Origin: Acidobacteriota bacterium
Lineage (GTDB): Bacteria; Acidobacteriota; Thermoanaerobaculia; UBA5066; Gp7-AA6
DNA length: 64,000 bases
Reading direction: 5' to 3'
NCBI GenBank assembly: GCA_027307335.1
Contig: DAHUXD010000051.1
Location: 1 to 64,000, forward strand
Numbering within the stretch: position 1 is the first letter of the stretch; every line of letters begins with the position of its first letter. A program made the position numbers and the translations under genes. The notes beneath the pieces were generated by a model. The model worked only from the letters and a program-made list of their open reading frames with translations, was not told the DNA's origin and made no database searches. Below are positions 29,760-39,580 of the stretch, piece by piece.

Positions 29760-30970
29760 CCGTCCTCGCCGCGTTCGTCCCCCTTCTCCTCCTCTACGGT
29801 CTCGTGTCCGGTCGCGTCGAGCGCTCGTGGCTGACGCCTCCCATCCTCTTCACCGCGGCGGGGGCCGCGCTCGGCCTCGCGGTGCCGGCGCTGCGGGACT
29901 GGCGGGCCGACCCCGAGCTGGTCCTGCGCGTCGCGGAGGCCGGTCTGGTCCTCCTGCTCTTCACGGACGCGAGCCGCACCGACCTCCGCGTGCTGCGCCG
30001 CATCCGGGCCCTCCCGACGAGGCTCCTCTCGACCGGCATGCTCCTGACCCTCGCCCTCGGGGCCCTCGCGGCCCGGGCGATCTTTCCGGCGCTCTCCTGG
30101 TTCGAGGCCGGAATCCTCTCCGCGATCCTCGCGCCGACGGATGCGGGCCTCGGCCAGGTCGTCGTGACGAGCGAGCGCGTGCCGATGCAGGTCCGGCAGG
30201 CGCTCAACGTCGAGGCCGGATTGAACGACGGCCTCTCGGTCCCGTTTCTCCTCTTCTTCCTGGCGCTCGCGCAGGCGAAGGGAGGCGACCGGGCGAACCT
30301 GACGCCCTTCATCGTCGAGCAGCTGGGCTACGGCGCCGCGATCGGTCTCGTCGTCGGGGCCCTCGGCGGCCGGGCGCTCGGGGCGGCGATCCGCCGGGAT
30401 GCGATCGTGCATTCCTTCCGGCAGATCGCCCTCGTGACGCTGCCGCTGCTGTGCGCTCTCGCCTCGGAGTGGGCGGGAGCGAGCATGTTCATCGCCGCGT
30501 TCGTGTGTGGACTCGCAGTGCAGCCCGGCTTCCCCGATGCCGGCCGGGAGGCCGTCGAGTTCACGGACGAGTGGGGGCAGGTCTTCAACCTGTTCGTCTT
30601 CTTCCTGTTCGGCATCGTGGTGGCGCGTCGGGCGCCGGAGCTCTCGGCCGCAACCTGGATCTACGCGCTCCTGAGTCTGACCGTCGTCCGGATGCTTCCG
30701 GTCGCGGTCGCGCTCCTGGGGACGCGGCTCTCGCGGGCCACGGTCGCCTTCATGGGATGGTTCGGCCCGCGGGGCCTCGCCTCGATCGTGCTGGCGCTCG
30801 TCTATCTCGAGGGCGAGGCCCATCCGCCGGCCGAGACGGCGATCCTGCGCGCGGTCATCGCGACCGTCCTCCTGTCGATTCTCGCGCACGGCCTGTCGGC
30901 AAAGCCCGGGATCGCGGCCTACGCCCGGCGGCTCGCGGCACTCGGGCCCGACCCTCCCGAGCTGAAGTAG
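29756..30970 (+). CDS. Cation/proton antiporter (CPA-type)
   Basis: Starting at ATG 29756 inside the upstream stop gives 404 residues and about 11-12 membrane helices. The unwound-helix motif AILAPTDAGLGQ and the ion-binding NVEAGLNDGLSVPF (Asn-Asp pair) mark a Na+/H+ or K+/H+ antiporter core domain. There is no C-terminal regulatory domain. The track ORF begins earlier in another gene's space. Confidence 0.9.
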   Translation: MTVLAAFVPLLLLYGLVSGRVERSWLTPPILFTAAGAALGLAVPALRDWRADPELVLRVAEAGLVLLLFTDASRTDLRVLRRIRALPTRLLSTGMLLTLALGALAARAIFPALSWFEAGILSAILAPTDAGLGQVVVTSERVPMQVRQALNVEAGLNDGLSVPFLLFFLALAQAKGGDRANLTPFIVEQLGYGAAIGLVVGALGGRALGAAIRRDAIVHSFRQIALVTLPLLCALASEWAGASMFIAAFVCGLAVQPGFPDAGREAVEFTDEWGQVFNLFVFFLFGIVVARRAPELSAATWIYALLSLTVVRMLPVAVALLGTRLSRATVAFMGWFGPRGLASIVLALVYLEGEAHPPAETAILRAVIATVLLSILAHGLSAKPGIAAYARRLAALGPDPPELK

Positions 30971-30981
30971 GATCGCGCCGC

Positions 30982-31752
30982 TTGAACCACCCGTTGAACG
31001 CGTTGCTCTTCGCGGCGGCATTGTTCGCCGGGATGCTCCTCGCTCTGGAGGTGGGGCTGCGCATCGGGCGCCGTCGGCTCGCCGCCGAAGGAGAGCGGGC
31101 CCGGACCGGGCTCGGCCCCATCGAGGGCGCGGTCTTCGGCCTGATGGGCCTGATGATCGCGTTCGCGTTCCATGGCGCGGCCTCGCGCTTCGACATCCGC
31201 CGGGGTCTCGTCGTCGAGGAAGCCAACGACATCGGGACCGCGTACCTGAGACTCGACCTGCTGCCCGCCGCCGCGCAGCCGAAGCTGCGGGAGCTCTTCC
31301 GCGGCTACGTGGACGCGCGCGTCGAGGTGTACCGGGCGTTGCCGGACGCCGCCGCGGCCCGGGATGCGCTCGTCCGGGCCGATCGTCTCCAGCGCGAGAT
31401 CTGGACGGCCTCCGTCGAGGCGGCGCGCGAGGCGCCGCAGGCGACGATGCTTCTTCTGCCCGCCGTCAACGCGATGATCGACATCACGACGACCCGGACC
31501 GTGGCCCTCCAGACGCATCCTCCGCTCCTGGTCTTCGGCATGCTGGCGTTCCTCGCCGTCGCCTGCTCGCTGCTCGCGGGTTACGGAATGGCGGGAGCGC
31601 CCTCGCGCAGCGTCCTCCACGTTCTCGGCTTCGCGGCGATCCTGACGCTGACCGTGTACGTGATTCTCGACTACGAGTTCCCCCGGCACGGGATCATCCG
31701 CCTCGACTCCTACGACCGCCTTCTGCTCGACGCCCGCGCCGCGATGCGCTGA
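30982..31752 (+). CDS. DUF4239 (bestrophin-like) membrane protein
   Basis: The protein has 256 residues from TTG 30982. Membrane helices at both ends (about 5-22, 48-66, 180-200, 210-230) enclose a helical domain starting RFDIRRGLVVEEANDIGTAYLRLDLLP, which is the DUF4239 signature. These proteins are remotely like bestrophin channels; the function is unproven. The gene follows the antiporter by 11 bases. Confidence 0.82.
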   Translation: MNHPLNALLFAAALFAGMLLALEVGLRIGRRRLAAEGERARTGLGPIEGAVFGLMGLMIAFAFHGAASRFDIRRGLVVEEANDIGTAYLRLDLLPAAAQPKLRELFRGYVDARVEVYRALPDAAAARDALVRADRLQREIWTASVEAAREAPQATMLLLPAVNAMIDITTTRTVALQTHPPLLVFGMLAFLAVACSLLAGYGMAGAPSRSVLHVLGFAAILTLTVYVILDYEFPRHGIIRLDSYDRLLLDARAAMR

Positions 31753-31761
31753 CGGGGCCGC

Positions 31762-32601
31762 CTAGCGGGCGAGCAGCGTTCCGAAGTCGTAGAGCGAGGC
31801 CGCCCGGCGCTCGAGCCCCCGATCCGCCGCCAGGACGTCCAGGTGGAGCGACGTCCAGTCGGCCAGGAGGACCTCCTCGTCCCCCTGCCCGTCGTAGGTC
31901 TTCAGGTAACCGTGGCACGCCTTGCAGGAGTCGATGCGCAGGCCGGCCTCTCCTTCGACCACCACAACCGACAGCTGCTGCGCGTCGTTCTCGCAGAACG
32001 GACACTGCGTTCTTCGGAACTGCCACCGGCACCCGCAGCGGCCGCAGACGAGGCGCCTCATGCGTCCGGGGTCGGCGCCCGAGAGCTGAGCCATGGCGGG
32101 ACCGGAGCCGCAGATGGGGCAGTAGCGGCGGAGCCACTTCTCCTCGTCGCGCCAACCTTCGTACGACGCGCGCAACGGGCGCAGGTAGCGCTCGGCCGAA
32201 AGCCACCCGAGGCATAGCAGGAGACCCGGAGCCATTGGCGCGAACACGGTGTCGCCCAGGAGCCAGGCGGCGACTACCCGCGGCGGATCATCGAGGCCCT
32301 GGAGCTCACGAGCCAGAGAGGAGAGCGCGTCCGAGAGAACTCCGAGACCCGGTTCCACGGCGAGGCGCTCCACCAGGGCGATCGCGACCGTGCCGGCAGG
32401 CTCGAGATCGACGCCGGCGCGGGCGCTTTCGAGCACCGGGACTCCCTCGAGGTAGTCGGTCCGGTAGTCCTCCCAGCGCGGCACCACGGCGGGCGGCATC
32501 GGAACTTCAGCCAGTGCGGCCTCGATCCGCGCGTAGACGCCGCCCACCCGGGCGAGGTACGGATGGGCGGCGAGCCACGCGTCGCCGGCTGGCGCGCTCA
32601 T
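31762..32601 (-). CDS. fdhE: Formate dehydrogenase accessory protein FdhE
   Basis: ATG 32599-32601 overlaps the cytochrome stop (ATGA); the longer track ORF is another frame of the cytochrome gene. The 279 residues carry four Cys pairs in the C-terminal half (CPICGSGP, CGRCGCRW, CPFCEND, CKACHGYLKTYD), the rubredoxin-like metal sites of FdhE. FdhE matures Tat-exported formate dehydrogenases after assembly. It is the last gene of the fdh operon. Confidence 0.95.
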   Translation of the reverse strand: MSAPAGDAWLAAHPYLARVGGVYARIEAALAEVPMPPAVVPRWEDYRTDYLEGVPVLESARAGVDLEPAGTVAIALVERLAVEPGLGVLSDALSSLARELQGLDDPPRVVAAWLLGDTVFAPMAPGLLLCLGWLSAERYLRPLRASYEGWRDEEKWLRRYCPICGSGPAMAQLSGADPGRMRRLVCGRCGCRWQFRRTQCPFCENDAQQLSVVVVEGEAGLRIDSCKACHGYLKTYDGQGDEEVLLADWTSLHLDVLAADRGLERRAASLYDFGTLLAR

Positions 32602-34064
32602 CGGCTCTTCATCGCCTCGATGTGGTCCCAGACGCCGAGCTTCTTGAGGATCGCGGGAGACTCCTCGTCCTGCGCCAGCACCTCGTGGCACGAGCTGCAG
32701 TCCTGATTGATCGCGTGCTTCTTGTCCGAGGTCTCGTGGGACCCGTCGTGGCATCGAAAGCATCCCGGGAAATCCACGTGCCCGAGATTGTTGGCGTAGG
32801 TCCCCCACGTCACCTTCTGGTCCAGGAAGACGTTGCGGTCGTACACGGCGGCGATCGCCTTGCCTGCGGCGGCGACGTCGGCCGGCCGCTCCGCGGCGAT
32901 CTGCGGGTAACCCTTCGCATAATACGCCGCGATCGCCTCGGGGATCTTCCAGGCGGCTTCCGCGTTGCTCGCGTAGTCCGCCTTGAGCAGCGCGAGGCCC
33001 TCCTTCTTGACGAAGGGAAGCGTGTTCGGGATGCGCCCGAGCGCGAGCGCGCGGTCGAGGGCCCGTCCGGGCAGCAGGAAGTCGTGCGTCGGCCGGTTGT
33101 GGCAGTCCACGCACTGCATCGTGTGTTTGTCGAGACCGGCGGCCTGGTCGGCCTTCGTCCCGTCCGCGAGGTAAGTCTGCGTCTCGCCGGTCCGCGTGTT
33201 GCGGCGCTCGACCCACGGGATCGTCTCGCGCATTGCGTCGGAGGCCGCGTAGCGGATCTCGTAGCCGCCGGCAAAGTGCGCGTTGTGAATCCCCTGCATG
33301 CGCGTGCCGCCGACGAGCATCAGGAGGACCGTGTACGACACCGTGTTGCGCTCGTCCTCGGCGTACGAGGGAATCAGCAGGAGGCGCGTCGCGACGATCT
33401 TCTGCGCCCAGTGGCAGTGCTCGCAGGTCTCGCGGGAGGGCACGAGCCGTCCGGAGGCGAGCGCCGGAGGACAGGGCCGCTCGTAGGTGTTCGTGATCTC
33501 CTGCCAGAGCTGCCGCGTCCCGTTCATCTTCGACTGGATCCAGCCGGCCTGGCCGGGAGCCACGTGACACTCCGCGCACGCGACGCTCGCGTGGTTCGAG
33601 TCCCGATGAGCGACGAACTCGGGCCGCTCGGAGTGGCAGACACCGCCGCAGAACTGGGGCGTCTCCAGGTACTGGATCGCCCGATAGGAGGCCTGGCTAC
33701 CGATCAGCAGGTTGCCGGCGAGCGTCACGGCGAGGAAGACGATCAGCCCGCGAACGGCGGTGGCTGAATTGAGGGTTCCGGCCGCCAGGCGGTCGCGGAT
33801 CCGCTTCCGGCCGGCGAAGACGCCGATCACGCCCAGAACGAGTCCCAGCGCGAAGACGGACGGCAGAATGAGATAGACCACGAGGCCGCGATAGGGGTTC
33901 TCGCCGCCATGCTCCGAGTGCCCGGCCGGGAGGAAGAACAGCCACGTACAGATCGCGGTGATGACCAGGACGAGCCCGAGCCTCGTCAGCCAGTGGCTGG
34001 TCAGCAGCACGAACCCCGGTCGATCCCTCTGCCCGTCGGGCGCCGCGGATCGACTCGGGGGCAT
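32598..34064 (-). CDS. Multihaem NapC/NirT-like cytochrome c
   Basis: The protein has 488 residues. Three hydrophobic helices lie in the first 140 residues. Six haem motifs follow: CGGVCH (CX3CH), CAECH, CEHCH, CVDCH, CFRCH and CSSCH. The first pair resembles the quinol-site haems of NapC/NirT/NrfH. It should pass electrons between the quinone pool and a periplasmic partner. Lying between the NrfD-type subunit and fdhE, it suggests that formate oxidation is tied to a haem relay, not only to quinone. Confidence 0.88.
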   Translation of the reverse strand: MPPSRSAAPDGQRDRPGFVLLTSHWLTRLGLVLVITAICTWLFFLPAGHSEHGGENPYRGLVVYLILPSVFALGLVLGVIGVFAGRKRIRDRLAAGTLNSATAVRGLIVFLAVTLAGNLLIGSQASYRAIQYLETPQFCGGVCHSERPEFVAHRDSNHASVACAECHVAPGQAGWIQSKMNGTRQLWQEITNTYERPCPPALASGRLVPSRETCEHCHWAQKIVATRLLLIPSYAEDERNTVSYTVLLMLVGGTRMQGIHNAHFAGGYEIRYAASDAMRETIPWVERRNTRTGETQTYLADGTKADQAAGLDKHTMQCVDCHNRPTHDFLLPGRALDRALALGRIPNTLPFVKKEGLALLKADYASNAEAAWKIPEAIAAYYAKGYPQIAAERPADVAAAGKAIAAVYDRNVFLDQKVTWGTYANNLGHVDFPGCFRCHDGSHETSDKKHAINQDCSSCHEVLAQDEESPAILKKLGVWDHIEAMKSR

Positions 34065-34070
34065 GAGGAA

Positions 34071-36257
34071 TCAGTGGCCGCTTGATTCGGTCTTCGCGAG
34101 CACGGGCACCAGCCGCGCCCCGAGGCCGAAGAGGAAGATCGTCGCGGCGATGAGACCGACCGAGATGCCCCACTCGAAGATCGACGGCCAGTACGAATGC
34201 GGGGCGACCCAGGGCATGCGCCCCTTGAAGGTCATGGCGAACAGGACCACGTTCGCGCGGTTGTAGACCACCCCGAGGACCGCGAGGAGGGAAGCCCAGG
34301 GGAGAACGTCGGGGCGATCCCTCCACGCCTTGCGGGACAGGAGGACTAGCGGCACGACGCCCAGGAGCAGGACCTCCACGGCAAGCGCCACGCCGAGCAT
34401 TCCGGAGAACGCCCCCGCGAGCTGGCCTCGGATCGCCATGTCTCCCAGTCGAAACACCAGATAGACGATGAGCGACCAGAAGGTGATCTGCCCGACCGAG
34501 GACAGCGGCTTCATCTGGAGCGGCCGGTGCCAGGCCTTCGAGATCCACATGTCGATCAGGATCACGAGGGCGGTGCCGGCCACGATCGAGGAAATGAAGA
34601 AGGAGACCGGCATCACGGGCGACCACCACTGCGGCGCCAGCATGTTCGGCATCAGCAGGTACAGCGAGCCGAGGGAGCTCTGGTGCATGGTGGACAGCGT
34701 GACCGCGGCGATCGCCAGCATGATCGGCTCGGCCCTCTGGTCCCGCGCGCGGAACAGCCAGGCCAGGGTGAAGAAGATGATCGCCGTGACCAGCGTGTAG
34801 ATCGGGTTGCGCGACATCATGTAGATGAACAGCGTCACGGCGACGGCGACGTAGAAGCCGGACCACCTCCGCCAGGCGTCCATCGCCTTCTTCAGCCCGA
34901 GCTTCTCCAGCGGCACCGGCAGGAACTCCAGAAGCAGGATCGTGACGTAGAGCCCGACGCACCACGAGACCTCGAACATCGCCGAGTGCTCCGGCGCATT
35001 CAGGCCGAGCTGGTAGAAGTGCCAGGGCAGGCCGAGGTCGGCGATGAGCGTGACGGTGACGAAAGAGTAGGAAAGCAAACCCATCAGCACGGCCATCCGG
35101 CCGAGACCGTAGAGGTCCTTTCGCTGGAAGACGTAGATCGCTCCCGCCATCGCGAAGGCGCCCGCGGCGACGGCGATCCAGACCAGATCGAAGAGGATCC
35201 AGAGCCCCCACGGGAAGGTGTCGGAGAGGCGCGTGCTGCCTCCAAGTCCCATCGCGAAGCGCGCGACCATCGAGACGCCGCAGAACGCCATCAGGAGCAG
35301 AAGAATCCAGTTGACCGGCGTCATCAGCTTGTTCGGGAGGCGCTCGAACTCGGCCTGATGGTCGTCGTGAGCGCCGGAAGCGCTGGCGACCGCCGCGACC
35401 CGCTTGCGGAAGAAGGCGTATGTCGCGCCGAGCAACGCGCCGATGGCCATGACGGCGGGAGGCACCGCCCCGAGCGCTGCGGCCGTGAACTTGGGGAAGG
35501 GCTTCTCCCCGAACTTCGGGAAGCCGAGTTTCTCGAACGGCACGGCCGAGAGATAGACGACGCTCGTTCCGCCGAGCTCCTTCTCGCCGTACACGTGGTC
35601 CACGTACTTGTCGGGCCGGTCGGCGATGCGCTTGTGGGCGAGCGCGAGCATCTCGTCGCGCGTCCCGTAGCGCAGGGCGTCGGCGGGGCAGGCCTTGACG
35701 CAGGCCGGCGTCGCGATCGTGTCGAGGAAGCGCTTCGTCTCGTCCGGAGGCGCCGGCTGGCCGTTGAAGGCGATCGGCGCCGGCTGATCGGCCCGATCGG
35801 CGCAGTGCGTGCACTTCTCGATCTTCGGCGCGAGCCGGTCCCACTCGGCGGTCGGCACGTCCCAGGGGCAGGCGAGCATGCAGTAGCGGCAGCCGATGCA
35901 CTTGGCAGCGTCGTAGGAGACGGGGCCGTCCGGCTGGCGGTAGAGCGCGGTCGTGGGGCACGCGGAGACGCAGCCCGGCTCGAGGCAGTGGAAGCAGCGC
36001 CGCATGACGTAGGCCGCGTCGAGCCCGCCCGGCTCCTTCGGGTCCTCCATCTCGTGGAACGAGATGAGCGTGTAGGTCTTCGACGACAGCGTCGCCGGGT
36101 TCTGGAAACCGAGCGTCGGAAGGAGCTCGGTCTCCTGGCCGGGCCGGTCGTTCCACTGCTTGCAGGCGACCTGGCAGGCCCGGCAGCCGATGCAGTTGGT
36201 GATGTCGATCAGCGTCGTCCGGATCGGCATGGGGACGCCGGGAGCGGGCTCACTCAT
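34071..36257 (-). CDS. Formate dehydrogenase Fe-S subunit fused to NrfD/HybB-type membrane subunit
   Basis: The protein has 728 residues. Residues about 12-210 are an FdnH-like ferredoxin subunit with four Cys clusters (CIGCRACQVACKQW, CFHCLEPGCVSACP, CIGCRYCMLACPWD, CTHC...CVKACP). A transmembrane anchor near 265-285 follows, and then an NrfD/HybB-like integral domain with about nine helices to the C-terminus (TPVNWILLLLMAFCGVSMVAR, FPWGLWILFD). In most formate dehydrogenases these are separate proteins. It should carry electrons from the selenoprotein to quinone. ATG overlaps the fdnG stop. Confidence 0.9.
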   Translation of the reverse strand: MSEPAPGVPMPIRTTLIDITNCIGCRACQVACKQWNDRPGQETELLPTLGFQNPATLSSKTYTLISFHEMEDPKEPGGLDAAYVMRRCFHCLEPGCVSACPTTALYRQPDGPVSYDAAKCIGCRYCMLACPWDVPTAEWDRLAPKIEKCTHCADRADQPAPIAFNGQPAPPDETKRFLDTIATPACVKACPADALRYGTRDEMLALAHKRIADRPDKYVDHVYGEKELGGTSVVYLSAVPFEKLGFPKFGEKPFPKFTAAALGAVPPAVMAIGALLGATYAFFRKRVAAVASASGAHDDHQAEFERLPNKLMTPVNWILLLLMAFCGVSMVARFAMGLGGSTRLSDTFPWGLWILFDLVWIAVAAGAFAMAGAIYVFQRKDLYGLGRMAVLMGLLSYSFVTVTLIADLGLPWHFYQLGLNAPEHSAMFEVSWCVGLYVTILLLEFLPVPLEKLGLKKAMDAWRRWSGFYVAVAVTLFIYMMSRNPIYTLVTAIIFFTLAWLFRARDQRAEPIMLAIAAVTLSTMHQSSLGSLYLLMPNMLAPQWWSPVMPVSFFISSIVAGTALVILIDMWISKAWHRPLQMKPLSSVGQITFWSLIVYLVFRLGDMAIRGQLAGAFSGMLGVALAVEVLLLGVVPLVLLSRKAWRDRPDVLPWASLLAVLGVVYNRANVVLFAMTFKGRMPWVAPHSYWPSIFEWGISVGLIAATIFLFGLGARLVPVLAKTESSGH

Positions 36258-39200
36258 GCGCGCCTCCCGGCCTCGGGCGCCTTCGGAGGCGGCCGATCCG
36301 CCTTGACGACGTTGACGAGGCAGGCCTTCGTCTCCTGGGTTCCGGCGCCCGGGTCCGTGGCGTCGATCGTCAGGTGGTTGACGCTCGCGCCCGGCGAGAG
36401 GCCCGCGAAGCCCCAGTTGTAGGGCATCCAGACGATCGTGACTTCCTTCCCGTCGGCCTTGACGGGCCGCATCCTCGGCGTGACCAGCGCCTTGACCGTC
36501 AGCGCGCCGCGGGCCGAGGAGATCGTGACGAAGTCACCGCTCTTCACGCCGATCTTCGCGCCGAGCGACGGCGGGATCTCGACGACCGGCTCGGGGATGA
36601 GCTCGTTCAACCAGGGAATGTTCCGGGTCGACGAGCCGCCGCACCAGTGCTCGGCGACCGTCGACGTCATCAGGACGTACGGGAACTTGTCCGCGGTGCC
36701 GATCGGCTGATGCGAGGGGACGCGGGGGTACTTCAGCGTGGGATTCGTCCGGACCTTGGGGTGAAGCACGTTTTCCACCGGACTCTCGACGGGCTCGTAC
36801 ATCTCCGGCAGCGGGCCGTCCTTGGGCACGTAGCCGACGTCGCGGGGGATCGGGCTGTCGCGGCGCGCGTTGTCCGCCTTGTCGTCGGGATCCTTGTAGA
36901 CGGCGGCGAAGAGACGGCCGACGCCCTCGGCGTTCATGTGAAAGGCGCGGACGCCGTTGGGCGTGTCGGGTCCGTCGGTGATCTTCGGGACGTCGGGCAG
37001 GTCGTAGCCCGTCCACTTGCCGGCCTTCTCGTCCCACCAGACGATGGGCTTCGAGCCCGGATAGGGCTTGCCGTGCCGGTCGCAGGAGGCGCGGTTGTAG
37101 AGGACGCGCATGTTGTTGGGCCACGTCCACGCGAAGCCGGGGTAGATGCCGAGGTTGCCGGGGTCCGTCCGCGAGTCGCGCCGCTTGGAGAGGTTGTTCC
37201 CGCCCGCGAAGATGCCCGCGTAGAGCCATGCGCCGGAAGACGTCGAACCGTCGGGCTTCAGGTCCGCCACTTTCGTGATCAGGTCCCCGGCCTTCAGGTT
37301 CGCATCCGGCTGGTCCTTCAGGGCGTAGCCGTTCATCTCCTTCAGCACGTCTTCGGCGGAGAGGTAGGTCCAGCGGGCCTTCTGGATGGGCTCGTCCCTG
37401 GGATCCCGGGACTCGTGCGACAGGTCCCGGATGCGGCGGAAGACGTAGTCGACGACCTCGCCGTCGGGCAGGGCCTTCCCCGGCGGGTTGACGGCCTTGT
37501 TGCGCCACTGGATCAATCCGCCGGAGTTGGTGATGGTGCCGTTCTTCTCCATGAAGAACGCGGCGGGAAGCAGGAAGACCTCCGTCTGGATCGACTTCGG
37601 ATCCGCGCCGGGCCGCTTCCAGAACGTCGCCGTCTCCGTCTCCCAGATCTCCTGGATGACGAGGGTGTCGAGTTTGTCGAGCCCCGCGAACGTCATGTTG
37701 AGGTTGGGTGTCGTGACCGCGGGGTTCTGGCCGACGATCCAGAGCAGCTTCAGCTTGTCCGTGAGGGCGTCCTCGAAGATCGAGAGCGTGCCGTAGTTCT
37801 TGGCCGCGTCCTTCTTCGGCAGCCAGGCGTAACAGAAGTCGTTCGCGGGCGTGGCGTAATCGCCGTAAAACGCCTTGAGCATGTTGACGAGGAACCGGCG
37901 GTCGCCGGTCCCGTTCTTCATCGTGTACGCCTCGAGCGTGGGCTCCGTGTGCGACGGGTAATCCATGTAGCCCGGCAGGTAGTTGTTCAGCACGCCCATG
38001 TCGCAGGCGCCCTGCACGTTGGGCTCGCCGCGCAGCGCATTGACGCCGCTGCCGGGTTTGCCGAGGTTGCCGAGGAGAAGCTGCAGGATCGTGAACCCGC
38101 GGATGCCCTGGACGCCGGTCGTGTGCTGAGTCATCCCGAGCGCGTACAGGATCGTTCCCGGCCGGTTCCTGGCGAACGTCTCGGCGATTTCCTGGATCTG
38201 CGATGCCGGGATGCCGGTGATGCGCTCGCCGGTCGCGAGGTCGTAGCGCGAGACGAAGCTCTTCAGTTGAGCGAAGACGCAGTGGGGATCGTCCAGGCTC
38301 GTCGCGACGCGCGGCTTGCCCTTTCCATCTAGCTGATACCCCCAGCTCTTGGTGTCGTAGGCGTGCTTCTCCTCGTCGTAGCCGCTGAAGAGCCCGTCAT
38401 GAAACGCGAAGTCGGGCTGGATCAGGAAGAGCGCGTTGGTGTGCGTGGTGACGAAGTCCTCGTCGTAGAGCTTGTGGACGAGGATGTGATGGATCATCGT
38501 GTTCAGGAAGGCGGCGTCGGTGCCGGGGCGGATCCGCGCGTACATGTCGGCGGTCGCCGACGTCCGCGTGAACCGCGGATCGACGTGGATGATCTTCGCC
38601 CCGTTCTCCTGCTGGGCTTTGCGGATCCACTTGAACGCCATCGGATGGTTCTCGGCGACGTTGCTGCCTTCCACCAGGAAGGTCCTGGCGTTCTGCATAT
38701 CGGCCCAGTGGTTCGTCATCGCGCCCCGACCGAACGCGGCCCCCAGACCGGGGACCGTGGGGATGTGTCAAAGTCGAGCCTGGTGCTCGACCCACGGGAT
38801 GCCGAGCAGCCGGCTCGCTTTCTGGAAGATGTAGCACTCCTCGTTGGTGTTCTGCGCGCCGCCGAGGAAGGCGATCGCATCCGTGCGGTTGACCGGGACG
38901 TCCTTGTCGCCGAGCTTCTGGGTTGCGACCCAGGTCTCGTTGCGGATCTTGTGGATCTTCCGGGCGACCTTCTCCGCCGCGTCCTTCCACTCCATCTCTT
39001 CCCAGTGGTCGCTGCCCGGCGCCCGGTAGAGCGGCTTCGTCAGCCGCTTCGGCGAGGCGTGCGTCGCGAACATCGAGATGCCCTTGACGCACAGGGAGCC
39101 GCGGCTGACGATGTGGTCGTAGTCGCCCTCCATCGAGATCAGCTTCCCGCCGCGCACGGAAGCGATCATCCCGCACCCGCACGAGCAGAAGTTGCAGGAG

Positions 39201-39406
39201 GTCGTGAACTCGCCGACGTTCGAGAGTTTCAGCTCCTGCGTCGCGGCCCGCATCACGGGGACGTCGACGAGGCCGTCGAGTGCAAGACCGGCGGCGCCGG
39301 AGAGCGTCAGCTTGAGGAGCTCGCGGCGGCTGACGGAGGAGGAAGAGGGTCGCGCCTCGGAGTGTTCCTCACAGCCGTCGAGACGATCCTTCGGAGACTC
39401 ATCCAT
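36254..39406 (-). CDS. fdnG: Formate dehydrogenase catalytic subunit, selenoprotein (Sec213), Tat-exported
   Basis: The ORF track shows two frames (38768-39556 and 36254-38719). They are one gene read through TGA 38768-38770. The flanks NQ/HQARL-U-HIPTVPGLGAAFGRGAMTNHW align with the Sec site of E. coli FdnG/FdoG, and a SECIS-like hairpin follows. The chosen ATG 39404-39406 has AAGGAGAGG upstream and gives 1050 residues. A Tat motif VSRRELLKL is near residue 26, and a [4Fe-4S] set CNFCSCGC...GSLC near 60-95. The molybdopterin domains run to the C-terminus. It oxidises formate at a Mo/W-bis-MGD site in the periplasm. Confidence 0.95.
38738..38756 (-). promoter_or_regulatory. Bacterial SECIS element of fdnG
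   Basis: On the coding strand, 18 bases after the UGA, GGUCCCC pairs with GGGGGCC around the five-base loop GGUCU. The loop sequence and the 18-base distance match the E. coli fdhF SECIS as I remember it (GGUCU loop recognised by SelB). No selA, selB, selD or tRNA-Sec is visible in the window. Confidence 0.88.
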
Positions 39407-39538
39407 GGGCCTCTCCTTCACGTCGACGCGACCGATGATCGTCCGGGTGGCGCTGCGCCGAGTATATGGCCGCGCGACGGACCGCGAAGCGAAAGACCTC
39501 TTCGACAGCGTCTGTCGCAGTCGGAGGACAACTACGAC

Positions 39539-39576
39539 GGGCCTCGCCCCGAACACGGAGTGAACGGGCGAGGCCC
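39539..39576. terminator. Perfect 11-bp hairpin downstream of cax, upstream of fdnG
   Basis: GGGCCTCGCCC (39539-39549) pairs perfectly with GGGCGAGGCCC (39566-39576) across a 16-base loop. It sits 4 bases after the cax stop and 132 bases before the fdnG ATG, both reading leftward. It has no U run, so a Rho-independent role is only likely, not certain. The rest of the gap (39407-39538) probably holds the fdn promoter; I see no clear boxes. Confidence 0.55.
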
Positions 39577-39580
39577 AGGA

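Noticed and set aside
38720-38770. Premature stop splitting fdnG into two pseudogene parts
   Set aside because: The UGA falls exactly at the selenocysteine site and is followed by a SECIS hairpin, so read-through is expected.
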